Below, piece after piece: positions 50,658 through 58,451 of a DNA stretch of 64,000 nucleotides. The position numbers and the translations under genes are program-made. The first letter of the stretch is position 1, and each line of letters begins with the position of its first letter. The stretch spans positions 49,494 through 113,493 of the forward strand of contig DIJC01000008.1 in assembly GCA_002421005.1 (NCBI GenBank), in the 5' to 3' direction. The stretch is from Enterobacteriaceae bacterium UBA5654. Its GTDB lineage: Bacteria; Pseudomonadota; Gammaproteobacteria; Enterobacterales; Enterobacteriaceae. The notes under the pieces are model-generated. The model did not search any database and was not told the DNA's origin. It was given only the letters and a program-made list of their open reading frames with translations.

Positions 50658-51391
50658 GACATCAGCCCCCGCGCTTTCAGGTCAGCCTCACGCTCGCGCA
50701 TCTCCCTGAAGAACTTCTGACGGCTGCCGGACGTCGCGCCTGTGTTGTGGGTCATGTGCGGCAGGGTTTCAGCCGACAGCCCTGCCCGGAAAAGGACCGG
50801 CTCCTCGTTCAGGCGGACATGACAGTTTTTAACCGCCTCCTTAAGCCATGCCGTCACCTCCTGCATTACTTCCTCATCCGGCTCCACATAGCCTGTGGCA
50901 ATCTCATTCTGTCTTTCGAGCACGCCGCCGCGCGCCAGAATTTTCAGCTTCATCGCCCGGACCAGCGCCCCGCACGAATCCCGTAGTGCTGCATCGAATT
51001 CATGCCCGGCATACAGGGTCAGGGTGTGGCGGTGCGCCTGGCGGTATTTATTGGCCGTGCCGTTACAGGACGCCTTAAGTTTGTCCCGCTCAAAATTCAG
51101 GACTTCGGTCATGGCGTCACACTCCTGCGCCAGCTCACGGGAGGCAACGCGCATCAGGTGGCGGTTTTTCAGCTCGTCGGACAGGACAGCCCCGGCGGCG
51201 CGAAAGGCCTTGCGCCATGCGGCGGTGTCACTTTCGCTCTCCAGCGCCAGCCCGGCTTTCTGTTCAGCGGTACGGGCAATGGCCGCGACGGTATCGTCCA
51301 TCCTGCGGGCTTCATCGAGGTGGGCGGCTCTGGCGGTATCAAGCTGTGCAAAGGCCGGTTTCAGGTAGTCAGGAATAGTGGTGGCGGTCAT
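50654..51391 (-). CDS. sid: capsid size determination protein Sid
   Basis: The ATG at 51,391 (AGGAG 6 nt upstream) is chosen over an upstream start; it gives 245 aa, near P4 Sid (244 aa as I recall). IPDYLKPAFAQLDTARAAHL, AAGAVLSDELKNRHL and LSAETLPHM mark it as Sid. Sid makes helper capsids small enough to exclude helper DNA. It is the first late gene behind the delta-type operator. Confidence 0.92.
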   Translation of the reverse strand: MTATTIPDYLKPAFAQLDTARAAHLDEARRMDDTVAAIARTAEQKAGLALESESDTAAWRKAFRAAGAVLSDELKNRHLMRVASRELAQECDAMTEVLNFERDKLKASCNGTANKYRQAHRHTLTLYAGHEFDAALRDSCGALVRAMKLKILARGGVLERQNEIATGYVEPDEEVMQEVTAWLKEAVKNCHVRLNEEPVLFRAGLSAETLPHMTHNTGATSGSRQKFFREMREREADLKARGLMS

Positions 51392-51463
51392 GGTGGTTCT
51401 CCTCAGTCTGTTCTGTGGAGACAATTCTGCCGTGCCGGGCACAACAGGGCGATTCATTGCAGT

Positions 51464-51481
51464 TGTGGCACATTCCACACA
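51464..51481. promoter_or_regulatory. Ogr/Delta operator of the satellite late promoter
   Basis: TGT-N12-ACA, with TGTGG and CCACA halves, matches the P2/P4 late promoter activator site. It lies about 73-90 nt before the sid start, so a transcript starting about 55 nt beyond its centre would begin just before sid. Confidence 0.8.
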
Positions 51482-51570
51482 AACAGACCTCTAAAACCCG
51501 GCTTGCCAGAGAAAGGGTGCAGGCAGACACCCCTTTACCGTTTGTTTTTTTTACTTATAAGTATTCACTA

Positions 51571-51667
51571 CTGTTCACTGGAAATAAAAATACAGTTAAT
51601 ACAGTAAGTTAAGCAGTGAACAGTTGAGGTAAGAGTGTTCACCGACTGTTCACAAGTGTTCACTGGT
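51571..51667. other. satellite replication origin (ori) iterons
   Basis: At least five copies of GTGAACAG/CTGTTCAC-type sequence lie here in both orientations (for example 51,571-51,578; 51,616-51,623; 51,646-51,653; 51,656-51,663). P4 alpha binds GGTGAACAG-type iterons at ori and crr. The surrounding AT-rich stretch (51,670-51,770) fits an unwinding region. Confidence 0.8.
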
Positions 51668-51953
51668 TATTTTTTATTGATGGGAAGTGAAAAAGATAAT
51701 CTGTATTTTTTTTAGTGTTTTTTCTTATTAATTAAGGAGTTTTTTATCGCTAACTCTGATTAAAAAATTAGGTGCTGCACTATACTGCATTACATTGCAC
51801 CATATTGCACAACCGATTATTTTTTACGCAATGTTGTGTGAGCTGTCTGCACATCGCCCCTTGTTGCATTGCCCGCTTTTATGCTGAAAATAGAGAGCTA
51901 CCCGAGGCCGGACGGACACGACCGGCACTGTATGGACTTTATGAGGTAGCCCG

Positions 51954-52220
51954 ATGCACACCGCTTTTTCTTCCCCGTCTTCCGCCCCAGCCGCCCCGCC
52001 GATGCCGGCGCCTGATGCCGCTCAGGAGCGTTTTCTGCGCCTGCCCGAAGTGATGCACCTCTGCGGGCTGTCACGCTCCACGGTGTACGACCTCATCAGC
52101 CGCAGCGCCTTTCCGCAGCAGGTTTCCCTCGGCGGGAAAAACGTGGCGTGGCTGCACTCTGAAATCACCGCGTGGATGAGTGACCGCATCGCCGCCCGCA
52201 ACCGGGGCTGTGACGCATGA
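51954..52220 (+). CDS. AlpA/Vis-family regulator
   Basis: The 88-aa protein has a Pro/Ala-rich lead, then the AlpA HTH (FLRLPEVMHLCGLSRSTVYDLISRSAFPQQVSLG; about residues 27-60) ending ITAWMSDRIAAR. P4 Vis is an excisionase-like DNA-binding repressor of this family. It is the first gene on the plus strand after ori. Confidence 0.92.
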   Translation: MHTAFSSPSSAPAAPPMPAPDAAQERFLRLPEVMHLCGLSRSTVYDLISRSAFPQQVSLGGKNVAWLHSEITAWMSDRIAARNRGCDA

Positions 52221-52347
52221 TGATGGCTGCTCAGCAAAAAGCCCCTTTTTCTGGCTTGCTTCTTCCGCCCGTTTCCAGGTATAGTCCTCCCGCTGTCGCA
52301 AAATCGGCAGCCGGGCGTGAGAACCCGAGTTTAACTGTGGCGACATC

Positions 52348-52370
52348 AGACGCGCCTTGCGTCTTTTTTT
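52348..52370 (+). terminator. immunity terminator (t1-like)
   Basis: AGACGC pairs with GCGTCT over a 5-nt loop and runs into T7-8. In P4, immunity works by premature transcription termination in the leader of the replication operon. This hairpin lies upstream of the CI-like sequence, in the expected place. Confidence 0.7.
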
Positions 52371-52431
52371 ATGTCTATGCCTATGCGCTCCCATTCTTTA
52401 GGCAACGGTTCTTTGTCCGTTGCGCTATCAG

Positions 52432-52560
52432 AGTTATGGTGGCTCAGGCGGGGCAGCCTTCGGGCTGGCCGGTTTCCATAGTTGCCGGTTTCTCACCCCC
52501 GTCTGGGCTACCACCATTGCGTGAGAACTCCGGTGGTAGCTGTAACAAGCTAACTATGGA
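52432..52560 (+). ncRNA. CI-like immunity RNA region
   Basis: TGGTGG-CTCAGGCGGGG (about 52,437-52,455) can pair with CCCCGTCTGGGCTACCACCA (about 52,496-52,515) to form a long imperfect hairpin. A CCATAGTT inside it (52,477-52,484) is complementary to AACTATGG (52,552-52,559) just before and at the start codon of the next gene. P4 CI is a small RNA that pairs with leader sequences; this layout fits, though RNA ends are not visible. Confidence 0.65.
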
Positions 52561-52762
52561 GGTTGCCCTTATGGCCGCTACCCTCACCCTGTCTCATCCG
52601 CAGTTTGTCTTTGTGTTTGCCGCCGTCCGCCGCGCAGACCGTCAGCCCCGTATCTGCATGCTCCGCACTGTTGCCGGTGACGAGCGCGCCGCCCGCCGCA
52701 TCCTTGTGCGTGACTATGTGCTGTCCCTTGCGGCCCGCCTGCCGGTGGAGGTGCGCGCATGA
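52556..52762 (+). CDS. Icd-like / Kil-type small protein
   Basis: The product (from ATG 52,556 or 52,571) contains SHPQFVFVFAAVRRADRQPRICM...DERAARRILVRDYVLSLAARLP, the pattern of P4-family host division inhibitor (Icd-like) proteins. A longer in-frame ORF back to 52,217 runs through the terminator and CI-like region and is often annotated as one protein. The short form is preferred because the start is where the antisense-like pairing falls. It overlaps the next gene by 4 nt. Confidence 0.7.
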   Translation: MEVALMAATLTLSHPQFVFVFAAVRRADRQPRICMLRTVAGDERAARRILVRDYVLSLAARLPVEVRA

Positions 52763-52986
52763 AACAGCCCGCCATCACCCTGAAAGACCTCGAATGCCTT
52801 GAGCACCTGCGCAACCTCGGCCAGCTCGTGACCGACATGGCGCAGGTGCAGGACTGCACAAGCCTGCGCCGCAGCCCGGCGCAGCATTTACAGCTCACCT
52901 CCGTGATTTACCTCATGACTGTCCAGCTCGACGACGTGGTTGGCCGGTGCAGTCACCAGTGGCTTAACGGGGAGGCAGACGCATGA
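52759..52986 (+). CDS. hypothetical 75-aa satellite protein
   Basis: Starts MKQPAITLKDLECLEHLRNLGQLV; helical and acidic. ATGA overlap with both neighbours shows it is in the alpha operon. It matches no protein I recognise; a small regulator like P4 orf88-class genes is possible. Confidence 0.65.
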   Translation: MKQPAITLKDLECLEHLRNLGQLVTDMAQVQDCTSLRRSPAQHLQLTSVIYLMTVQLDDVVGRCSHQWLNGEADA

Positions 52987-53303
52987 ACCAGTCCCTTACC
53001 CCCGTCCTGCGCATCGCCCTTTACCGCCGTGCCGTGGCCTGCGCCTGGCTGAATGCGTGCGAACGCCAGCACCGCTATCCGCACCTTACCCTTGAGACGG
53101 TGGAGAATGCCATCGCCGCACAGCTTGAGGGCTTCTACCTGCGCCGGCACGGCGAGGAGAAAGGCCGCCTGATTGCCTGCGCACTGCTGGAAGATTTAAT
53201 GCAGGCCGGGCCGCTTAAGGCCGCCCCGGCGCTGACCTTCCTCGGCCTCGCCGTGATGGATGAGCTCTGCACCCGCCACATCACATCACCTGTTCTGCAC
53301 TGA
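52983..53303 (+). CDS. P4 orf106-like protein (DUF5375)
   Basis: The 106-aa protein (TPVLRIALYRRAVACAWLNAC...ERQHRYPHLTLETVENAIAAQLEGFYLRRHGEEKG) matches the DUF5375 family known from P4-type satellites, and has exactly the length of P4 orf106. It precedes alpha by 11 nt. Function unknown. Confidence 0.8.
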   Translation: MNQSLTPVLRIALYRRAVACAWLNACERQHRYPHLTLETVENAIAAQLEGFYLRRHGEEKGRLIACALLEDLMQAGPLKAAPALTFLGLAVMDELCTRHITSPVLH

Positions 53304-53314
53304 GGGAAAACACC

Positions 53315-55651
53315 ATGAAAATGAACGTAACGGAAACCGTGAAACAGGCGTGCGGCCACTGGCCGCGCATTCTCCCGGCGCTGGGCGTGAAGGTGGTGAA
53401 AAACCGCCATCAGCCCTGCCCGGTGTGCGGGGGCACAGACCGCTTTCGCTTTGACGACAGGGAGGGGCGCGGGACGTGGTTCTGTAACCAGTGCGGCGCG
53501 GGTGACGGGCTTAAGCTGGTTGAAAAAGTCTTCGGCGTCTCAGCCTCAGAGGCGGCCGGAAAAGTCAGCGCCCTGACCGGCAGCCTGCCGCCGGTGGCAG
53601 CGCAAACCCTGAGCGAAGCAGAACAGGCTGAAACGGCCGCCAGCCGTGCGGCGGCGTCCCGGCTTGCCACCTCATTACTGGAAAAAGCCCGCACCGGCAC
53701 CGGCAACGCCTACCTGACCCGCAAGGGCTTTCCCGCCCGTGAGTGCCTGATGCTGACCGCCCCGCACACAACCGGAGGCGTTGCGTACCATTCCGGCGAT
53801 ATGGTGGTGCCGCTGCATGACGCCGCCGGGACGCTGGTGAACCTCCAGCTTATCAACGCAGACGGCCTGAAACGCACCCTGAAAGGCGGACAGGTGAAGG
53901 AAGCCTGCCACGTCATTGAAGGAAAAAAACAGGCCGGAAAACGCCTGTGGATTGCGGAGGGGTATGCGACCGCGCTTACCGTGCATCACCTGACCGGCGA
54001 AACCGTGATGGTGGCGCTGTCTTCCGTGAACCTTCTTTCTCTGGCGAGCCTTGCCCGGCAAAAGCATCCGGCCTGTCAGATTATCCTCGCCGCCGACCGC
54101 GATCTCAGCGGCGACGGGCAGACCAGAGCCGCCACGGCCGCAGAAGCCTGCGAAGGGACTGTGGCCCTGCCGCCGGTATTCGGCGACTGGAATGATGCGT
54201 TTATGCAGCAGGGTGAGGACGCCACCCGCCGGGGGATTTATGATGCCATCCGCCCCCCGGCTGACAGCCCTTTCACGACCATGAGCGAGGCGGAGTTTAC
54301 CGCCATGAGCACCAGTGAAAAGGCGATGCGGGTGCATGAGCACTACGGCGAGGCGCTGGCCGTGGATGCAAACGGCCAGCTTCTCTCCCGGTATGAACAC
54401 GGTATCTGGAAAATTATTCCGCCGTCGGACTTTGCCCGCGACGTGGCCGGGCTGTTCCAGCGCCTGCGCGCCCCGTTCTCGTCCGGGAAAATTGCCTCAC
54501 TGGTCGACACCCTGAAACTGATAATCCCGCAGCAGGCCGCCCCGGCGCGGCGGCTGATTGGCTTTCGCAACGGCGTGCTCGATACCCAAAGCGGTATATT
54601 CGCCCCGCACTGTAAAACGCACTGGCTGCGCACGCTCTGCGATGTGGATTTTACCCCGCCGGTGGAGGGTGAAACGCTGGAAACCCATGCCCCGTATTTC
54701 TGGCGCTGGCTTGACCGTGCCGCCGGTGGCCGTCAGGACAAGCGTGATGTGATACTCGCCGCCCTGTTTATGGTGCTGGCAAACCGCTACGACTGGCAGC
54801 TCTTTCTCGAAGTCACCGGTCCCGGCGGCAGCGGGAAAAGTATTCTGGCTGAAATTGCGACAATGCTCGCCGGTGAGGATAACGCCACCTCGGCGAGTAT
54901 TGAGACGCTGGAGTCGCCCCGCGAGCGTGCGGCCCTTATCGGCTTCTCGCTGATACGTCTGCCTGACCAGGAGAAATGGAGCGGTGACGGGGCAGGCCTC
55001 AAGGCCATCACCGGGGGCGATGCCGTCTCGGTCGACCCGAAATACCGCGACGCCTACTCAGCGCATATCCCGGCGGTGATTCTGGCCGTGAACAATAACC
55101 CGATGCGCTTCACCGACCGCAGCGGCGGCGTGTCGCGTCGGCGGGTGATTATTCACTTCCCGGAGCAGATAGCCCCGGCCGAGCGCGACCCGCAGCTTAA
55201 GGACAAAATAGCCCGCGAGCTGGCCGTGATTGTGCGCCAGCTTACGCAGCAGTTCAGCGACCCGATGAGCGCCCGCACGCTGCTCCAGTCGCAGCAGAAC
55301 TCCGACGAGGCACTCAGCATCAAACGTGACGCTGACCCGGCCTTTGATTTCTGTGGCTATCTGGAGGCGCTGCCTGACGCTGACGGGATGTATATGGGGA
55401 ATGCCAACATTGTCCCGCGTCAGCCGCGACTCTATCTGTATCATGCCTATCTGGTCTACATGGAGGCCCACGGGTATAAAAACACCCTCAGCCTGACGAT
55501 GTTCGGGAAGGGGCTGTCAGCCATGCTGAAAGAGTACGGCATGCATTATGACAAGCGCCGGACGAATCAGGGCATGCAGACCAACCTCGCGCTCAGGGAG
55601 GAAAGCAACGGCGACTGGCTGCCGAAATGCGACGACCCCAACGCAACATAA
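53315..55651 (+). CDS. P4 alpha-type primase-helicase
   Basis: The 778-aa protein (P4 alpha is about 777 aa) has an N-terminal zinc-binding primase part (CPVCGGTDRFRFDD...WFCNQCGAGDG, about residues 33-66), a Toprim segment (LWIAEGYATAL; LAADRDLSGDG) around residues 210-270, an SF3/D5 helicase with Walker A GPGGSGKSIL (about 502-511), and a C-terminal origin-binding domain. It initiates satellite replication at ori and crr. Confidence 0.96.
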   Translation: MKMNVTETVKQACGHWPRILPALGVKVVKNRHQPCPVCGGTDRFRFDDREGRGTWFCNQCGAGDGLKLVEKVFGVSASEAAGKVSALTGSLPPVAAQTLSEAEQAETAASRAAASRLATSLLEKARTGTGNAYLTRKGFPARECLMLTAPHTTGGVAYHSGDMVVPLHDAAGTLVNLQLINADGLKRTLKGGQVKEACHVIEGKKQAGKRLWIAEGYATALTVHHLTGETVMVALSSVNLLSLASLARQKHPACQIILAADRDLSGDGQTRAATAAEACEGTVALPPVFGDWNDAFMQQGEDATRRGIYDAIRPPADSPFTTMSEAEFTAMSTSEKAMRVHEHYGEALAVDANGQLLSRYEHGIWKIIPPSDFARDVAGLFQRLRAPFSSGKIASLVDTLKLIIPQQAAPARRLIGFRNGVLDTQSGIFAPHCKTHWLRTLCDVDFTPPVEGETLETHAPYFWRWLDRAAGGRQDKRDVILAALFMVLANRYDWQLFLEVTGPGGSGKSILAEIATMLAGEDNATSASIETLESPRERAALIGFSLIRLPDQEKWSGDGAGLKAITGGDAVSVDPKYRDAYSAHIPAVILAVNNNPMRFTDRSGGVSRRRVIIHFPEQIAPAERDPQLKDKIARELAVIVRQLTQQFSDPMSARTLLQSQQNSDEALSIKRDADPAFDFCGYLEALPDADGMYMGNANIVPRQPRLYLYHAYLVYMEAHGYKNTLSLTMFGKGLSAMLKEYGMHYDKRRTNQGMQTNLALREESNGDWLPKCDDPNAT

Positions 55652-55658
55652 CCCTCTC

Positions 55659-55686
55659 AGACCGGCAGCCGCCGGTCTTTTTTTAT
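55659..55686 (+). terminator. terminator of the alpha operon
   Basis: AGACCGGC pairs with GCCGGTCT over a 4-nt loop and runs into T-rich DNA (TTTTTTTT). Confidence 0.85.
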
Positions 55687-55702
55687 CTCCCGCTCCCGCC
55701 AT

Positions 55703-55969
55703 GTGAACAGTCTACTGTTCACTGTTCACCGGGTATTCACAGCCTAACCAACTGTTTTTAACTAATAAAAATCACGAGTGAACAGTGTGAACAGTTTTTC
55801 CAGAAAAAAACTTTTACCCCCCTCAGCGTGACCGTCAGGCTGTGCGGCGCGACATCCGAAGCCATAAGAGCGCAAAAGTGTAGAGTCTACTGTTCACTGT
55901 TCACCGACTCGTCACTGATTATCTTTATGATATTAAAGGTAAAAACATCGGTGTGAACAGTGTGAACAG
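55703..55969. other. crr iteron cluster
   Basis: About nine GTGAACAG/CTGTTCAC-type repeats lie here (for example 55,703-55,710; 55,778-55,793; around 55,890-55,905; 55,953-55,968), some as overlapping tandem pairs. The distance to ori (about 4 kb) and position after alpha match P4 crr. No gene is seen from 55,687 to 56,150. Confidence 0.82.
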
Positions 55970-56076
55970 TTAGATGCAAAAAAAACTTTTTATTAGTCTT
56001 ATCTCAAAGCAAAAAGCAGTGCAAAGGTAAACTTAGAGACAATTCAAAAGCATCAAGCACATGATGACATTCCATA

Positions 56077-56099
56077 ATTGGTACACGTTTAGGTACACG
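56077..56099. repeat. 23-nt repeat near right satellite end
   Basis: Identical to 45,080-45,102 in the int control region and present once near each end of the element, as expected for integrase arm sites that flank the attP core after excision. Confidence 0.75.
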
Positions 56100-56152
56100 G
56101 AGAAAAGTTGAATTCATAAATAATGGTAATTTTCATCAACTTAAGTAAAAAA

Positions 56153-56171
56153 TTCAGACTCCGCCAGCCCA
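56153..56171 (+). repeat. degenerate att / ssrA-end relic
   Basis: TTCAGACTCCGCCAGC-CCCA aligns to the ssrA end TTCAACTCCCGCCAGCTCCACCA with small insertions and deletions. What follows (AAAATTCTCCATC...GTGATTACCAGAG) resembles, from memory, the DNA between ssrA and intA in E. coli K-12. It is probably the decayed right junction of the satellite and left end of an older element. Confidence 0.55.
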
Positions 56172-56216
56172 AAATTCTCCATCCGTGATTACCAGAGTCA
56201 TTCGATGAAGTCCTGA

Positions 56217-56252
56217 AAGCCCGCAAGGTGAAAGCCTTGCGGGCTTTTTTGT
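56217..56252 (+). terminator. second copy of the att-proximal terminator
   Basis: AAGCCCGCAAGG pairs with CCTTGCGGGCTT over a 6-nt loop and runs into T6. It parallels the hairpin at 45,003-45,037. Confidence 0.75.
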
Positions 56253-56293
56253 GTCGGTTGTTGTCCGAGGGCATCCGGCTAAATCCGGTGATT

Positions 56294-56335
56294 ATTGGTA
56301 TACGGTAGGATGTATACCTAAACACGTATACCAAT
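56294..56335. promoter_or_regulatory. inverted repeat upstream of the integrase relic
   Basis: ATTGGTATACG (56,294-56,304) and CGTATACCAAT (56,325-56,335) form a perfect 11-bp dyad 20 nt before the relic start. It corresponds to the 15-bp dyad before the intact satellite int, with altered bases. Confidence 0.6.
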
Positions 56336-56354
56336 TCACGAAGAAGCGACCACA

Positions 56355-56474
56355 GTGGCACGGACAACACGCCCCCTTACCAACACCGAAGTTCTACGCG
56401 CTAAGGCGTTAGAGAAGGGTCTAACGCTGCATGATGGCGATGGGCTTTTCCTCGAAGAACTACTTTTGACTTAA
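56355..56474 (+). pseudogene. truncated P4/CP4-57-type integrase relic
   Basis: A GTG-initiated frame reads ARTTRPLTNTEVLRAKALEKG then LTLHDGDGLFL, clearly homologous to the first 33 residues of the intact integrase at 45,152, then runs out of homology (EELLLT stop). Only 39 codons remain; the rest of the gene and element are gone. It shows that another element occupied the ssrA site before. Confidence 0.85.
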
Positions 56475-56593
56475 GGTTTTATCGACAATGCATATCACCT
56501 CTGGATGTTCTCTTTCTGAAGAAAAATTACGGCAAAGTGCGAGCAACTCTGATTTAATTAATAGTTGTATCAACTACCGGTAAAACGTTTGTT

Positions 56594-56914
56594 ATGAAGA
56601 AGCTTCTATCCTCCTACTGCAAAATCGCAAATGAAACGTCTGGCTTGATAGCCCTGGGAATTTTACATTCTGTAGTGATGGTGGCGGTTCTAAGACAACA
56701 GGAAGTAAAAGGACCTGACTGGCATCCGATCATCTTCTGGGGTTTGTTATTGGCTTCTACGCTGGGGATGATATTCACAGCATTTAGTGCGGGTTATGTA
56801 ATCTTTTCATATCCCGGTCTAAGGAAAGTCGAAAGGTTACTGATTCTGGTGCTCTTCGAACTGGTCTTCATAGGCGTACTTCTCTCTGCAGTTATCACAG
56901 TAAAATCCTTATAG
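56594..56914 (+). CDS. small membrane protein (106 aa)
   Basis: The ATG at 56,594 starts a protein with three hydrophobic segments (about residues 17-32, 46-72 and 80-102), with charged loops between (RQQEVKGPDWHP; RKVER). I do not recognise a family and no strong ribosome site is visible. It may be a leftover gene of the older island whose int relic lies just upstream. Confidence 0.55.
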   Translation: MKKLLSSYCKIANETSGLIALGILHSVVMVAVLRQQEVKGPDWHPIIFWGLLLASTLGMIFTAFSAGYVIFSYPGLRKVERLLILVLFELVFIGVLLSAVITVKSL

Positions 56915-57335
56915 TGTTTGTCCTCCAGTATTTTTCATGGTTAATGATGCTGGGTTTGTTTTAGCGTTTTGAATGCGATTGATGCCAGGCTAAGACACTT
57001 TATTCCACGCACCTTCTGACCGTCATTCTGGCAATTTACAGTAATCTTTTGTCATTCAAGAATTGCAGCGGTGGAATATCATGGCATTGGGTCAACTTCA
57101 AATTTTTATAGATCATATCAGAGAGCGAACATGATCATCATGCAGGCGCAGGCTAAAACCAGAGATCGTTTCCTCGCTCCTGACAGACAACGAATACCCA
57201 CTTAATGGCTACTTTGTACCAGAAAGTGGGCTTTGCAAACGCAGGAGTGTGTTAATCATCAGGGAACGGCACATCTATGTTATCGAAACATAGAGAAATA
57301 ATTATTTGGGAGCCGTTGCTTAAACCTGAATATCA
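56915..57335. other. intergenic, possible gene debris
   Basis: No credible gene. Short frames start at 57,131 (MIIMQAQAKTRDRFLAP) and stop early, resembling a degraded coding region, but I cannot name it. Confidence 0.3.
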
Positions 57336-58061
57336 TTACCAGGCAAGAGCACCACTTTCATTCGCGAAGAAACCGGTTGGCCCGCTATCTTCCAGTAATG
57401 CAAACTTTATTGCTATCTTTGCTGCCATTTCAGGAGATCTGTCGCCGTAATGATTCGTTGCATCTGTTGCAGTCAAGCCCGGGCAAATTGCATTTACCTT
57501 AATATTGCGTTCGGCGAGTTGCTTTGCATAACTGAGAGTTAAAGCATTCAGCGCCGCTTTTGATGCCTGATATGTTGGCATATACACGTCAGCATACATC
57601 CAGTCAGATTGGATACGTTTTGTAAAAGAAGAAAGAACAGAGGATACATTGACAATTCGCGGATGCTCAGACTTTTCAAGCAATGGAATCATCGCGTCCG
57701 TCAACGCAGCAGTGCCCACCACATTAGTTTCAAACGTCCTGGACAGTTTCTCTCTTAAGGGGATATCAGGATAGAAATCCAGACTGATACCCGCATTATT
57801 GACCAAAATATCCAGATGTCCGTATCTTTTATGGATAAGCGAAACAGGATTATCGATGGTTGTCTGACGGGTAGTATCCAAATGAACTGCCTCTACAGAA
57901 ATATTCTGTGTAAGGATACTATTGGCAATCTCATGCCCAGTCTGTAAGTTACGAGCGCCCAGCAGAATTTTGACGCCTTGTTGAGCAAGTCCCTGTGCTA
58001 TTGCTCTTCCAATACCTCTGGTTGCGCCGCTAACGAGTGCGATGGGTTGATTATTATTCAT
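57336..58061 (-). CDS. SDR family NAD(P)-dependent oxidoreductase
   Basis: The 241-aa protein has the classical SDR signature: GATRGIGRA (about residues 12-20), NNAGIS (about 88-93), and YQASK catalytic motif (about 163-167), with a C-terminal CPGL. An oxidoreductase for small carbonyls is likely; substrate unknown. It follows the DoxX-like gene by 33 nt and is presumably controlled by the TetR gene upstream. Confidence 0.9.
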   Translation of the reverse strand: MNNNQPIALVSGATRGIGRAIAQGLAQQGVKILLGARNLQTGHEIANSILTQNISVEAVHLDTTRQTTIDNPVSLIHKRYGHLDILVNNAGISLDFYPDIPLREKLSRTFETNVVGTAALTDAMIPLLEKSEHPRIVNVSSVLSSFTKRIQSDWMYADVYMPTYQASKAALNALTLSYAKQLAERNIKVNAICPGLTATDATNHYGDRSPEMAAKIAIKFALLEDSGPTGFFANESGALAW

Positions 58062-58094
58062 GATATCTCCATTTAGTTTTGCGTAATAAAATGC

Positions 58095-58451
58095 TCACGA
58101 CTCTTTGGTCAATTTTTTTCGATGAAGATAAATAGATATAATTAATAATATCAGGACAATGGATGGTGCAATCATATGTGAATATTCACTGTGATAAACA
58201 ACAGTAATAATGGCTGAAGACATAATACCTACAGCAATAATACTTCCGGCTAACCGACTGGCTTTCCTTAACATCAGGATGGCCGCCGCCAGTTCAAGGA
58301 ATCCCGTTATAAAATGAAACCACTGTGGATAGCCCCATCTGGCGTAATCATCCATAATGGTTTTTGGCGCAATGATATTACCAATTGCACCAATTATAAA
58401 AAACACGACTAAAGCATAAGCAAGCAACTGCTTTGCACTTATCTTACCCAT
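58095..58451 (-). CDS. DoxX-like membrane protein
   Basis: The 118-aa protein has four hydrophobic segments and the DoxX-like pattern (YALVVFFIIGAIGNIIAPK; FHFITGFLELAAAILML-like). It overlaps the TetR gene by 8 nt. DoxX-like proteins are membrane components often linked to redox enzymes. Confidence 0.8.
   Translation of the reverse strand: MGKISAKQLLAYALVVFFIIGAIGNIIAPKTIMDDYARWGYPQWFHFITGFLELAAAILMLRKASRLAGSIIAVGIMSSAIITVVYHSEYSHMIAPSIVLILLIISIYLHRKKLTKES

Larger units (their letters stand above)
44933..56171. mobile_element. P4-like phage satellite with defence-type cargo
   Basis: Gene order and identities match integrated P4-family satellites: att, int, cargo, cos, psu, delta, sid, ori, alpA/vis, CI-like RNA, icd-like, orf106-like, alpha, crr. 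A 23-nt repeat (45,080-45,102 and 56,077-56,099) occurs near both ends. The right junction is a degenerate ssrA end at 56,153-56,171. The element encodes no capsid of its own and would need a P2-type helper, which is not seen in this window. Confidence 0.9.

Noticed and set aside
52217..52555. N-terminal part of the 181-codon Icd-like ORF
   Set aside because: It crosses a terminator and CI-like RNA hairpin; kept only as possible coding in the finding, not as a separate gene.
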